This document shows positions 1 to 8,097 of a stretch of 64,000 bases of DNA, piece after piece; position 1 is the first letter of the stretch, and each line of letters starts with the position of its first letter. A program made the translations under genes and the position numbers. This DNA is from Citrobacter sp. On2M (GTDB lineage Bacteria; Pseudomonadota; Gammaproteobacteria; Enterobacterales; Enterobacteriaceae), in contig NZ_WPCV01000005.1 of the NCBI RefSeq assembly GCF_018035235.1, positions 62,001 to 126,000 of the forward strand. Direction: 5' to 3'. The notes under the pieces were generated by a model. That model was not told the origin of the DNA, searched no databases, and worked only from the letters and a program-made list of their open reading frames with translations.

Positions 1-61
1 ACCGACCAGACGGTGAGGAGACAAAAAAGGATACACAAAGGAGCCGCGGCTCCCGAGTGAC

Positions 62-89
62 AAAAAAGCCCGCATCAGCGGGCTTTTTT
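62..89. terminator. Bidirectional intrinsic terminator
   Basis: Six A, the arm GCCCGC, loop ATCA, the arm GCGGGC and six T form a perfect 12-bp stem with U-tracts readable in both directions. It presumably ends a gene lying left of the window. No coding sequence is visible in positions 1-61 or 90-258. Confidence 0.85.
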
Positions 90-258
90 GTTTCTGCTTT
101 CCAGCCTCATTAGCCACGCTCAATGCAACCACAATCAACAACCCACTTTTCTTTCACCTTAGTCTGTAATCTTCCTCTCATACCTGCTTTTAGCCATAAC
201 TGATGTGAGCATCGGCTATGAGCGAAAAGTGGAGGTCACCACTATGCTTTGATTCAGC

Positions 259-798
259 TTATGGCGTCAGCCGATAATGCGACTGCACCAGACCTGAAGG
301 GAAGCTGCGGCTGGATAATAGCGTCAAATCGATATCATGGGGCAGAACTCCGAACAGCGGTTTTCCCGAACCGAGCAGGACAGGAACGGTAGTGATAACG
401 ATATCGGCGATCAGACCTTCGCGCAGGAACGACTGTATTAACTGCCCACCATCGATATAGACCCGGTGCACGTTCTTCTCCATCAGGTCAGCAAGAGCCT
501 CCCCTGGCGTGAGGCATGAAAACTGCACTTTATCCTTCAGCGCCTCGGGCACGGTGGTATCGGCTAGCTGCCGGGAAAGCACCAGCACGGGCAGATCATA
601 AGGCCATTCGTTAAAAGTCAGCACCTTCTCATAGCTGCCTCGACCCATAATGATCCAATCTTTGTCCGCGATGAATGCGGCATAGCCATGATCTTCTGTC
701 GGGTCATCGCGCTTTAACAGCCAGTCGATATCACCATCCTGCCGAGCGATAAAACCATCAAGACTGACCGCGATGAAAACATGTGTGGTGACCATCAT
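259..798 (-). CDS. RibD C-terminal/DHFR-fold dihydrofolate reductase family protein
   Basis: A 179-residue protein of the RibD_C family (YyaP/YwjB type), related in fold to dihydrofolate reductase and to the riboflavin reductase half of RibD. The N-terminus TTHVFIAVSLDGFIAR is the usual first strand and loop. The segment DWIIMGRGSYEKVL matches the NADPH-binding GR-x-TYE-like region, and VHRVYIDGGQLIQSFL is the late GG motif. The physiological substrate of this stand-alone family is unknown. The gene is monocistronic here and begins with two consecutive ATG codons behind GGAGC, so the first residue may be either Met. The family assignment is firm, but folate or riboflavin activity cannot be claimed. 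Confidence 0.85.
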   Translation of the reverse strand: MMVTTHVFIAVSLDGFIARQDGDIDWLLKRDDPTEDHGYAAFIADKDWIIMGRGSYEKVLTFNEWPYDLPVLVLSRQLADTTVPEALKDKVQFSCLTPGEALADLMEKNVHRVYIDGGQLIQSFLREGLIADIVITTVPVLLGSGKPLFGVLPHDIDLTLLSSRSFPSGLVQSHYRLTP

Positions 799-975
799 GT
801 GCTCCGTGTTCAGATTGCATATATCTCGTTGAGTTTAGCAGTGTTAGCGATATTGATATGTTCCGATAAAGCCACATCACAATGTTAGCAACGTCCACCA
901 GAGCCTCAACCACCTCCCATACCAATTACAAGGACGCCAGCCGGTGATTACCAGTGTCATCCGATAAGTCCTAAG

Positions 976-1008
976 AGCCCGCACGGCGCAAGTTCTGCGG
1001 GCTTTTTT
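976..1008 (+). terminator. Rho-independent terminator with no obvious plus-strand gene before it
   Basis: AGCCCGCA, a 12-nt loop and TGCGGGCT are followed by six T, so it works only for plus-strand transcripts. The 799-975 stretch before it carries no convincing reading frame on either strand. The terminator may end a small RNA or be the left-over end of a lost gene. Confidence 0.7.
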
Positions 1009-1074
1009 GTGCCCTCATTTTATCCAGCGAAGTCCGAAGATAACCCATTAAATCCGAACCTTTTAGACACTTTG

Positions 1075-2061
1075 TTACCAGGCATAGGCCTCAGGGGCTT
1101 CCCCGCCTGGTCCTGGCCAAATAGCATCCAGTTTTTCAAGTGTTTCAGGCGTTAACGTTACAGACAGCGCATTGAGATTCTGACGAAGTTGTTCAACCGT
1201 ACGTGGCCCGCTGAGTACGCTGGTGACGGTCGGATTTTGCAATAGCCAGGCAAGCGCAACGTCAGCCGGCGTTTCACCCATTTCATCGCAAAGCTGCTCC
1301 CAGGCTTCCAGCTGTGGCCGCAGATGATTGATTTGCACCTGCATATGCGGTGTTGCCCTGCGCCCCTCTGTCATTTTACGCAGCACACCGCCCAGCATTC
1401 CCCTCCCTACCGGACTCCATGGGATAAGGCCAATGCCGTAATGACGCAGCGCAGGGATCACCTCCAGCTCAACCGTGCGCTGGGTCAGATTGTACAGGCT
1501 CTGTTCAGATGCCAGTCCCAGCAGGTTACGTACGTCGGCCTTACATTGTGCGGTAGCAATGTCCCAGCCAGCAAAGTTACTGCTGCCCACATAACTAATT
1601 TTACCCTCACGGATCAGCTGTTCCATAGCCTGCCAGATCTCCTCCCAGGGGGTGTTCCGGTCGATATGGTGCATCTGATAGAGATCGATATGGTCCGTTT
1701 TGAGCCTTTTCAGGCTGGCTTCACATGCCCGGCGAATATGGTAAGCGGACAAATATTTATCGTTCGGACCCGTATCCATCGGCTGATAAACTTTTGTGGC
1801 CAGCACGATCCGCTCGCGCTTCCCGCTGCGCGCCAGCCAGTTGCCGATGATCTCTTCGGATGTCCCGTACCCCTTTGCCATATCCGGCGACTGCGGTCCG
1901 CCGTAAACATCGGCGGTATCGAAAAAGTTGATACCCGCATCCACCGCCTCATCCATGATCCTGAAGCTGGTTGGCTCATCCGTCAGTTCACCAAAGTTCA
2001 TAGTCCCAAGACCGATACGGCTCACCCGCAGGCCTGTTCGGCCCAGATGTTTGTAGTTCAT
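1075..2061 (-). CDS. Aldo/keto reductase
   Basis: A 328-residue NADPH-dependent aldo/keto reductase of the YajO/YdhF-like class, expected to be a cytoplasmic (beta/alpha)8 barrel that reduces carbonyl compounds. The start MNYKHLGRTGLRVSRIGLGT is typical. The catalytic tetrad can be traced as Asp in FFDTADVYGG, Tyr in the same motif, Lys in VLATKVYQP and His in YQMHHID. The C-terminal cofactor segment SVLSGPRTVEQLRQNL is present. It is the last gene of the minus-strand unit and follows the hydrolase gene by 24 bp. With an exporter, an exported hydrolase and a divergent LysR regulator, it suggests detoxification of a small electrophile. The substrate is unknown. Confidence 0.9.
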   Translation of the reverse strand: MNYKHLGRTGLRVSRIGLGTMNFGELTDEPTSFRIMDEAVDAGINFFDTADVYGGPQSPDMAKGYGTSEEIIGNWLARSGKRERIVLATKVYQPMDTGPNDKYLSAYHIRRACEASLKRLKTDHIDLYQMHHIDRNTPWEEIWQAMEQLIREGKISYVGSSNFAGWDIATAQCKADVRNLLGLASEQSLYNLTQRTVELEVIPALRHYGIGLIPWSPVGRGMLGGVLRKMTEGRRATPHMQVQINHLRPQLEAWEQLCDEMGETPADVALAWLLQNPTVTSVLSGPRTVEQLRQNLNALSVTLTPETLEKLDAIWPGPGGEAPEAYAW

Positions 2062-2085
2062 GTCGCATGCTCCTTAACTGACGCG

Positions 2086-3114
2086 TTATTTGAGGTTCTT
2101 ACGGAAAAAGTCGGCCAATTTGTCGAAGGGGATCACGTCTGTGCGATCGTACAGATCGACGTGCCCAGCCCCCGGAACGACATACAGCTCTTTAGGCTGA
2201 GCGGCGCGTTTGAAGGCGTCCTCGCTGAACTCTTTTGAATGAGCCTGATCGCCGGTGATAAAGAGCATCGGACGCGGTGAAATGGCTTCAATATCGTTGA
2301 ACGGGTAGAAGTTCATAAACTTGCCAATACTGCTCAGCATCGGTTTTGTCGTCAGTTCTTCTTTCTCGCCCTGCGGGGTGTAGCCGCCGCGTTCGGTGCG
2401 GTAGAAATCAAAGAACTCGCGCTGAATTTCTGGCGTGGAGGTGTCCAGTTTATTTACAGTGCCCGGAATGTAAGCCGTCTCTCCCCCTTTAAACTCAGCA
2501 AACCGCTGCTCAATGGCCGACTGGATGAAGGCCTTACGTTGTTCAAGCGTCTGGGAATGGTTAAGCCCGTTACGGAACGCAGCTCCCATGTCATACATGC
2601 TAACGGTGGCGATGGCTTTCATACGTGGGTCAATCTTCGCGGCGCTGATGACAAAACTTCCGCTACCGCAGATGCCCAGCACGCCGATATTTTCCGGATC
2701 AACAAATGGTTGTGTGCTGAGATAATCAACCGCCGCGCTGAAATCATCCGCGTAGATTTCCGGTGAAATCAGGTGCCCTGGCTTACCTTCGCTTTCTCCC
2801 CAGAACGAGAGATCAATCGCCAGCGTGACAAAACCCTGCTCCGCCAGTTTCTGCGCGTACAGGTTTGAGCCCTGCTCTTTGACTGCGCCCATCGGGTGGC
2901 CCACGATGACCGCCGGGTTTTTGGCGTTCTGAACGATCGTTTTCGGGACAAACAGATTGCCAACCACGTTCATCTGATACTGGTTTTTAAAGGTGACTTT
3001 TTGCTGCGTCACCTTATCGCTTTTATAAAAGTTATCCGCACCTCTGGACATATCCGCCGCGGAGGCGGCAAATGCGCTGATGAACATCCCCAGGGCTAAC
3101 GTAAATTTATTCAT
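2086..3114 (-). CDS. Exported alpha/beta hydrolase (dienelactone-hydrolase-like)
   Basis: I place the start at the Met of MNKFTLALGMFISAFAASA, giving 342 residues with a clear signal peptide; an in-frame upstream codon at 3153 would add 13 polar residues before it. The mature protein has the alpha/beta-hydrolase layout: an oxyanion region near VIVGHPMGAVKEQG, a nucleophile elbow GICGSGSFV with Ser (or Cys of the same turn), and late Asp and His in LFITGDQAHS and VPGAGHVDLYDR. It resembles the YcjY-type hydrolases often found beside LysR regulators and aldo/keto reductases. The gene begins 13 bp after the MFS exporter stop codon, so both are probably translated from one mRNA. The substrate is unknown. 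Confidence 0.85.
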   Translation of the reverse strand: MNKFTLALGMFISAFAASAADMSRGADNFYKSDKVTQQKVTFKNQYQMNVVGNLFVPKTIVQNAKNPAVIVGHPMGAVKEQGSNLYAQKLAEQGFVTLAIDLSFWGESEGKPGHLISPEIYADDFSAAVDYLSTQPFVDPENIGVLGICGSGSFVISAAKIDPRMKAIATVSMYDMGAAFRNGLNHSQTLEQRKAFIQSAIEQRFAEFKGGETAYIPGTVNKLDTSTPEIQREFFDFYRTERGGYTPQGEKEELTTKPMLSSIGKFMNFYPFNDIEAISPRPMLFITGDQAHSKEFSEDAFKRAAQPKELYVVPGAGHVDLYDRTDVIPFDKLADFFRKNLK

Positions 3115-3127
3115 GATGGTTTCCTTA

Positions 3128-4357
3128 TCAGGACGAGTGTGATGAATGGCCACCGGCAGACGCGTCTGCTCGTGAGGTCAGGAATATCAGTACGGTTGCG
3201 ATAATCAGCATTGCGGCGCTGACCAGAAAGGTGCTCTGGAAACCGTGATGGTCGAACAGCAGGCCTCCCACGGTGGATCCCAGCGCAATGGACAGTTGCA
3301 CCATCGCCACCATTAGCCCACCTCCCGCTTCGGCATCCTGCGGGAACGTGCGTGGAACCCATGCCCACCATCCCACTGGCGCGGCGGTTGAAATCAGCCC
3401 CCACAGTCCGAGCAGTATCGTCACGATGGCCGCCTGGTTGCTAAACGCGATCAGGGCCAGCGCGATGATCGCCATCAGTACAGGAATCGCCATCAGGGTC
3501 GGGTAGAATCCGCGCTTCAATACCCGGCTAATCAACGTCGTGCCGATGAAGCCCGCCATACCGATGACCAACAGGATGAGAGTCACCGCTGAAGCGTCCA
3601 CCTTCGTTACCGCTTCGAGGAAGGGTCGGATATAGGTAAAGAGCGTGAACTGTCCCATAAAGAAGATCCCCACCCCTAGCATGCCCAGCGTGACCACCCG
3701 GTGGCGGAACAGCATGAAGACGTTTCCAGCGCCCATATGCGGGCGGGTAACCGGCATAGAGGGCAGACTGAGCAGTTGCCAGACAAACGCGACGATGGCG
3801 ACGGGTAGCAGGCAGAAGAAGGTCCCCCGCCAGCCGATGACCGAACCCAGCCAACTGCCCAGAGGTGCGGCCACGACAGTGGCTAGCGCATTGCCGCTGT
3901 TAAAAATAGCCAGCGCCAACGGAACACGGTGCACTGGCACCAGACGCATCGCCGTCGCCGCCGACATCGACCAGAACCCGCCGACTACAATGCCAATCAG
4001 AGCCCGACCCGTCATATAGGTCAGGTAGTTGGGGGCCATCGCAATAACGGCCCCGGACAGCGCCATGATGCACGTCAGGCCGAGCAGCAGAGTTTTCCGG
4101 TTAAGCGCGCCTGCCAGTCGGGAAATAAACAGGCTGGTCACCACCGCAAACACGCCGGAAATGGCGATTCCCTGCCCGGCCATGCCTTCGGTGACGTTCA
4201 GGGACTGCGCCATCGGCGTCAGGAGGCTGACCGGCATAAATTCGGAGGCGATCAGGGCGAAGACGCACAGTGTCATGGCAAACACGCCGCCCCAGTGCGC
4301 CGGTTGTTTTTCACTTTCTCCGTTTTTGTTTCTGGTTTCAGTTTTCTGATTACGCAT
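3128..4357 (-). CDS. MFS exporter of the DHA1 family, NepI/sugar-efflux-like
   Basis: A 409-residue inner-membrane transporter with about twelve hydrophobic segments after a polar N-terminal tail of about 23 residues. The stretch SEFMPVSLLTPMAQSLNVTEGMAGQ is very close to the same region of the purine-ribonucleoside exporter NepI, and GRALIGIVVGGFWSMSAA is the family motif after the fourth segment. Proton-driven efflux of a small molecule is expected. The gene is second in the unit that starts with the cyclophilin-like gene, 123 bp downstream of it. It is a paralogue rather than NepI itself, because the identity visible by eye is only moderate. Confidence 0.85.
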   Translation of the reverse strand: MRNQKTETRNKNGESEKQPAHWGGVFAMTLCVFALIASEFMPVSLLTPMAQSLNVTEGMAGQGIAISGVFAVVTSLFISRLAGALNRKTLLLGLTCIMALSGAVIAMAPNYLTYMTGRALIGIVVGGFWSMSAATAMRLVPVHRVPLALAIFNSGNALATVVAAPLGSWLGSVIGWRGTFFCLLPVAIVAFVWQLLSLPSMPVTRPHMGAGNVFMLFRHRVVTLGMLGVGIFFMGQFTLFTYIRPFLEAVTKVDASAVTLILLVIGMAGFIGTTLISRVLKRGFYPTLMAIPVLMAIIALALIAFSNQAAIVTILLGLWGLISTAAPVGWWAWVPRTFPQDAEAGGGLMVAMVQLSIALGSTVGGLLFDHHGFQSTFLVSAAMLIIATVLIFLTSRADASAGGHSSHSS

Positions 4358-4480
4358 TTAGCCTTTCTTTTTTGTTGATAATGCGATGCCCTCCCCTGCG
4401 CCTTCAGGAGACTTTGACGCGTCGGCGTGGGGACAAGCACGGTAGTAAAAGGGAACGATGGGTATGAAAGGAACGACTGC

Positions 4481-4975
4481 TCAGTCCACGATCCTGATCT
4501 GCACCTTAAGCGGTCCATGGCGCTGCAGGGCGGACAATCCCGAATCGACTTTGCCAACCGGGATCAGTGAACGGGCGTAAGGCCTGCCCTGGGCAAAAAT
4601 CGCCAGGTTGCCCCAGGGCGCGTAGAAAGTAATATCCCCGGCTTCCGGCGTCATGCCTTCCGGAGCCTGTGCAGTGGAAAGCCTGCGCGGCAGATCGCTA
4701 ATGCGCTCAATATCGGCGTAATCTTGCAGCGTGAGGCTGAGGGGAAGCAGTGACGCAAAATCCCGCCCTGTCGGCGTGTCATAGAGGGTGGCAGTGGCGG
4801 TCTCACTATTCACAACGATCTCAATTTTCATAAGCTTCTCCTGTACAGCGACCCGTTCGTTGTCACCCGCCATCACGGACTGCGTAACGCATAGCAGCCC
4901 GACAAGAAGGAACATCATCAGCAGCGACGTTTTGCGGTGCATGTTTTGCATATCGTTTAGCGTTGACTTTTTCAT
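4481..4975 (-). CDS. Exported cyclophilin-like fold protein
   Basis: A 164-residue protein with a hydrophobic stretch at about residues 17-36 (LLMMFLLVGLLCVTQSVMA) that reads as a signal peptide or anchor. The body matches the cyclophilin_like domain: KIEIVVNSETATATLYD at the start, RDFASLLPLSLTLQDYADIE in the middle, and GDITFYAPWGNLAIF followed by LIPVGKVDSGL at the end. This family has the cyclophilin beta-barrel but not the standard prolyl-isomerase active site, and its role is unknown. It is the first gene left of the divergent LysR regulator. An alternative start at 4942 lacks a ribosome-binding site. Confidence 0.75.
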   Translation of the reverse strand: MKKSTLNDMQNMHRKTSLLMMFLLVGLLCVTQSVMAGDNERVAVQEKLMKIEIVVNSETATATLYDTPTGRDFASLLPLSLTLQDYADIERISDLPRRLSTAQAPEGMTPEAGDITFYAPWGNLAIFAQGRPYARSLIPVGKVDSGLSALQRHGPLKVQIRIVD

Positions 4976-5067
4976 CGCATTATTGTTACCAATAGGCAGC
5001 GGGGAAACTAGCTAATGAATGCTTAATAAGCTTATAAGTAAAATTTATAAATAGACCGGAACTGAAC
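4976..5067. promoter_or_regulatory. Divergent promoter region with candidate LysR operator
   Basis: This 92-bp AT-rich spacer separates the LysR gene from the four-gene unit. It holds the perfect 10-bp palindrome ATAAGCTTAT at 5026-5035, extended imperfectly to CTTAATAAGCTTATAAG. Placement between a LysR regulator and divergent targets fits an autoregulatory operator. Binding is inferred. Confidence 0.5.
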
Positions 5068-5967
5068 ATGGCCAGACGCAACCTCAACGATTTACTCTCT
5101 TTCGTCACCGTGGCGCGGGAAGGCAGCTTTACGCGTGCCGCCGCGCAGCTTGGCGTGACTCAGCCCGCGCTGAGCCAGGCGATTTCCGGGCTGGAAGAGC
5201 GGATGCAAATCCGCCTGCTGACGCGGACCACCCGCAGCGTCGCCCCGACGGCCGCCGGTGAACGACTGCTGCAGTCGGTGGGCCATCGCATTGACGAGAT
5301 TGAGGCCGAACTGGATATGCTGACTGAACTGCGGGACAAGCCAGCAGGAACCGTCCGCATCACCTGCGGGCCGAACGTGCTGAAAACGACCCTGCTGCCC
5401 AAGCTGACGCCGCTGCTGCGCGAATATCCGGATATTCATATCGAATTCGATGCCAACCACGGATTCCGTGACATCGTGGCAGATCGGTTCGATGCGGGCG
5501 TGCGGCTTGGCGATACGATCGATAAAGATATGATAGCGATGCCCATCGGTCCGAAACTTCGTATGGCAGCGGCCGCCTCGCCAGATTATTTCGAACGATA
5601 CCCGGTTCCCCAAACTCCCCATGATCTGACGCAGCATCAGTGTATTAATCTGCGTATGGTCCGATCCGGGGGGATTTATGTCTGGGAATTCGATCACGAG
5701 GGAGGAGAGCTGAACGTTCGGGTTAACGGACAGTTGACGTTTAATACGTCGGAACATGTTGTTGACGCCGCGCTGGCAGGGTTGGGTATTGCCTTTTTAC
5801 CTGAGGAGGAGTTTGGCTCACACCTCAAAGAGGGTCGTCTCGTTCGCGTACTTGAATCCTGGTGTCATCCTTTTCCGGGCTACTATCTTTATTATCCCAG
5901 CCGCAAGCAGCCTTCCCCGGCCTTTTCACTCGTTGTTGATGCGCTGCGCATTAACCGGAAAATTTAG
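5068..5967 (+). CDS. LysR-family transcriptional regulator
   Basis: A 299-residue LysR-type regulator. Residues 1-60 form the winged helix-turn-helix (DLLSFVTVAREGSFTRAAAQLGVTQPALSQAISGLE). Residues from about 90 to 295 form the effector-binding domain, with VRITCGPNVLKTTLLPKL at its start. It is transcribed away from the cyclophilin-like/MFS/hydrolase/aldo-keto reductase unit across a 92-bp gap, so it is the probable regulator of those genes. The effector is unknown, perhaps an aldehyde, ester or other electrophile handled by the two enzymes. The sequence is typical of the family, with no missing parts. Confidence 0.9.
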   Translation: MARRNLNDLLSFVTVAREGSFTRAAAQLGVTQPALSQAISGLEERMQIRLLTRTTRSVAPTAAGERLLQSVGHRIDEIEAELDMLTELRDKPAGTVRITCGPNVLKTTLLPKLTPLLREYPDIHIEFDANHGFRDIVADRFDAGVRLGDTIDKDMIAMPIGPKLRMAAAASPDYFERYPVPQTPHDLTQHQCINLRMVRSGGIYVWEFDHEGGELNVRVNGQLTFNTSEHVVDAALAGLGIAFLPEEEFGSHLKEGRLVRVLESWCHPFPGYYLYYPSRKQPSPAFSLVVDALRINRKI

Positions 5968-6014
5968 GGGTAGATGAAGCAGATAACCTGATATCCGACA
6001 CTCCTCCAGGAGAA

Positions 6015-6347
6015 TCAATGTGGGGAGGATTTTGAAAAAATATTAATAACCAGAACCCCGGCACAAATAAGGACCATGCCTGCAATCGCCGGAAAATCAA
6101 GCTTTTGCCCACTTACTAACCAGCCCAGAAGGCTGATTAAAACGATTCCAGCACCTGACCAAATTGCGTACGCAATACCCGTTGGAATGGTCGATAACGT
6201 CTGGGCAAGAAGATAAAAAGCAGTGCAGTAGCACACTATTGTGGCTACAGATGGCCAAAGGCGTGTAAATCCGTCAGAGAACTTCATCAGGGTTGTACCT
6301 ATAACTTCAGCTACGATGGCTCCTGCAAGAAAAATGTATGAATTCAC
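6015..6347 (-). CDS. emrE: Small multidrug resistance exporter EmrE
   Basis: A 110-residue four-helix SMR transporter that exchanges protons for quaternary ammonium and aromatic cations as an antiparallel dimer. It matches E. coli EmrE almost throughout: N-terminus MNSYIFLAGAIVAEVIGTTLMKFS, the invariant Glu14 in AEVIG, and IPTGIAYAIWSGAGIVLISLL around Trp63. The end NIFSKSSPH corresponds to NLLSRSTPH. The gene stands alone, convergent with the LysR gene across 47 bp. A weak hairpin (TCCTCC...GGAGGA then TTTT) overlaps its 3' end. Confidence 0.95.
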   Translation of the reverse strand: MNSYIFLAGAIVAEVIGTTLMKFSDGFTRLWPSVATIVCYCTAFYLLAQTLSTIPTGIAYAIWSGAGIVLISLLGWLVSGQKLDFPAIAGMVLICAGVLVINIFSKSSPH

Positions 6348-6726
6348 AATCTGACCTCATGTGACAAGCTGAAACCGCCATCGTATCACAAAGGGTTAGG
6401 TGGTTTTAAACACTACCAAAACTACTTTAGTTTAGTCGCGAAATGTCCGCATCTTGCACAAACGCACCGAAGGAAACACTGCCCCTACAGTTTCTACCGG
6501 GGCATCAACCAATGCGTAAAATTCTGTTCCCCCACAGCCACTCGTTATTTAACCCAATATTAAACGTGGATTTTACCCAACACAAAATAACCATATTGAT
6601 GGTTCGCGAGTGCATTAATCAGATAAATAGTTTTTTCTGCACTTACAGTTTTTTCCTAAAGCCAGCGCTTCGTTTACGTGCCACGCTTATTCACGCTAAT
6701 AACTTATAACGCTAAGCGAGGATATT
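6348..6726. other. Intergenic region between emrE and the LEA-like gene
   Basis: This 379-bp AT-rich spacer must hold the promoters of emrE (leftward) and the small periplasmic gene (rightward). A stem-loop TGCCCC...GGGGCA spans 6480-6504. A frame at 6443-6709 lacks a ribosome-binding site and any recognisable domain, and I do not call it. AGCGAGGA before 6727 is the ribosome-binding site of the next gene. Confidence 0.5.
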
Positions 6727-7083
6727 ATGAAAAAGACAATTATCGCATTATCTGCAATTTTGCTGGCTTCTCCGGTTATTGCCGCTACGACACACGCAAC
6801 TGATAATGATGTAGCTGCCGCACACGAAAACGCTAATACCGCAAAAGAAAAACTGCATCAGGCGCAGAATCAGGGCGAAGAGCAGAAATTAAAAGCTAAA
6901 CATGCTGCGGAAGGTAAACAAGATAACCTGAGTAGCAAAGTGAGCGAAGGTTCGCAAAAAGCCTGGAATAAAACTAAAGAAGGCACTGAAAAAGGTTGGA
7001 ATGCAACCAAAGAAGGCACAGAGCAAGGCTGGAATAAGACCAAAGAAGGTGCTGCATCCGTTGAGAAAAAAATCAGCGAATAA
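6727..7083 (+). CDS. Small periplasmic protein with LEA-like 11-residue repeats
   Basis: A 118-residue secreted protein with signal peptide MKKTIIALSAILLASPVIAA. The mature part is Lys-, Glu-, Ala- and Gln-rich and ends in a threefold 11-residue repeat with Trp at 80, 91 and 102 and the core WNKTKEGTE. Eleven-residue amphipathic repeats of this kind resemble late-embryogenesis-abundant (group 3) proteins, which are disordered in water and become helical on drying or at membranes. It has no Cys. No enzymatic motif is present. It is monocistronic with a probable terminator right after it. A role in envelope protection or osmotic stress is inferred from composition only. Confidence 0.8.
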   Translation: MKKTIIALSAILLASPVIAATTHATDNDVAAAHENANTAKEKLHQAQNQGEEQKLKAKHAAEGKQDNLSSKVSEGSQKAWNKTKEGTEKGWNATKEGTEQGWNKTKEGAASVEKKISE

Positions 7084-7110
7084 TTTCCCAGCCATTTAAT
7101 AAAGTCATTT

Positions 7111-7147
7111 AATAATGAAAGCCGCTTTCGCGTTTTTATTATTTTTT
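7111..7147. terminator. Probable terminator after the LEA-like gene
   Basis: AATAATGAAAG and CTTTC...ATTATT can fold around GAAAG-CCG-CTTTC and run into a T-rich tract (GTTTTTATTATTTTTT). The inner stem is short but is reinforced by A/T pairs. Confidence 0.45.
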
Positions 7148-7202
7148 AACCACAATCCAGGATTGCTGACCTGACTCAATCCTTTTTACAGCGAAACCAG
7201 AG

Positions 7203-7229
7203 CAGGGCCACAGTAACGCACAGGCCCTG
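7203..7229. repeat. Hairpin downstream of iolB
   Basis: A 7-bp inverted repeat, CAGGGCC...GGCCCTG with a 13-nt loop, lies 41 bp beyond the iolB stop. There is no U-tract on either side, so it may protect the 3' end of the iol mRNA rather than terminate it. Confidence 0.4.
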
Positions 7230-7269
7230 ACTCCAAATCTGCTTTCACCGCAGCCAAACACTTTCATCC

Positions 7270-8088
7270 TTATTTATCGACCGGATAATCCCTGTTAATC
7301 CACGCGTGATCATCTTCCCAGGTGAACATCCATTTGCGGACCGGCCCGGCCATAACGTTGAGGTAATAGCTGTCATACCCGGCCATCGTCGCCACCGGGT
7401 GATACCCCTTCGGCACCATGACCACGTCACGGTTATAGACCGCCATACATTCATCCAACATTCTGTCGTCAGTGTAGACGCGCTGCATGCAGAACCCCTG
7501 TTCCGGGTTGAGACGATGATAGTAGGTCTCCTCCAGATAGGTCTCCTGCGGTGGGTTATCCGTGTCATGCTTATGGCTTGGGTAGGAACTGGTGCAGCCT
7601 TCATTGGTCCACACCTCCACCACCAGCAGGCTATCAGCGGGTTTATCTTCCGGTAAGATGTTATGCACATAACGCTGGTTATTGCCCTTGCCGCGCGCTT
7701 CTCCCTCGATATCCTGTGGTGCGATCAGCCGCGTCGGGTACGTTCCTTTCCCCGGCGCAGCACAAACTGCCAGCTCCAGTCTGGTCACAGCCTGAATCTG
7801 TATTGCCTCACCAGAGGTGACATACACCGCCCACGGTTTAATGCGTTCGAACGGGCTCATCCGCTCGCCGATATCCGTAAAGGTTGCGCCCGGCGTGGTG
7901 ATGGTCGCACGTCCGGCGACCAGTACCAGACAGCGTTCTTCGCTGACTGCGGGCAGCGTAAGCTGCTGCCCCTCCTCCAGTTCATACGCTGCAAAGCCGA
8001 CATATCCCCAGCCAGCACGTTCTGGGGTCACCGACTGCGTTCGCCCTTGTGCGTCAGGTTGCTGCCAGCGTGATAATAAACGTGACAT
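7270..8088 (-). CDS. iolB: 5-deoxy-glucuronate isomerase IolB
   Basis: A 272-residue cupin-type isomerase that converts 5-deoxy-D-glucuronate to 5-dehydro-2-deoxy-D-gluconate, the fourth step of myo-inositol breakdown. Diagnostic segments are YVGFAAYELEEGQ, the metal-site region WTNEGCTSSYPSHKHDTDNPPQ (Cys and two His), LEETYYHRLNPEQGF, and the late VPKGYHPVATMAGYDSYYLN with its His. The length is usual for the family. It is the last gene of the iolG-to-iolB transcription unit and begins nine bases after the iolE stop, so it is clearly translated from the same mRNA. Confidence 0.95.
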   Translation of the reverse strand: MSRLLSRWQQPDAQGRTQSVTPERAGWGYVGFAAYELEEGQQLTLPAVSEERCLVLVAGRATITTPGATFTDIGERMSPFERIKPWAVYVTSGEAIQIQAVTRLELAVCAAPGKGTYPTRLIAPQDIEGEARGKGNNQRYVHNILPEDKPADSLLVVEVWTNEGCTSSYPSHKHDTDNPPQETYLEETYYHRLNPEQGFCMQRVYTDDRMLDECMAVYNRDVVMVPKGYHPVATMAGYDSYYLNVMAGPVRKWMFTWEDDHAWINRDYPVDK

Positions 8089-8097
8089 GTCACCTCC

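Noticed and set aside
1324-2238. Plus-strand frame of 304 codons over the aldo/keto reductase gene
   Set aside because: Shadow of a well-conserved gene; no homology I recognise.
5092-5757. Minus-strand frame inside the LysR gene
   Set aside because: The plus strand encodes an intact LysR protein with helix-turn-helix and effector domain.
6443-6709. 88-codon plus-strand frame between emrE and the LEA-like gene
   Set aside because: No ribosome-binding site, no signal peptide or domain, and it covers a probable promoter region.
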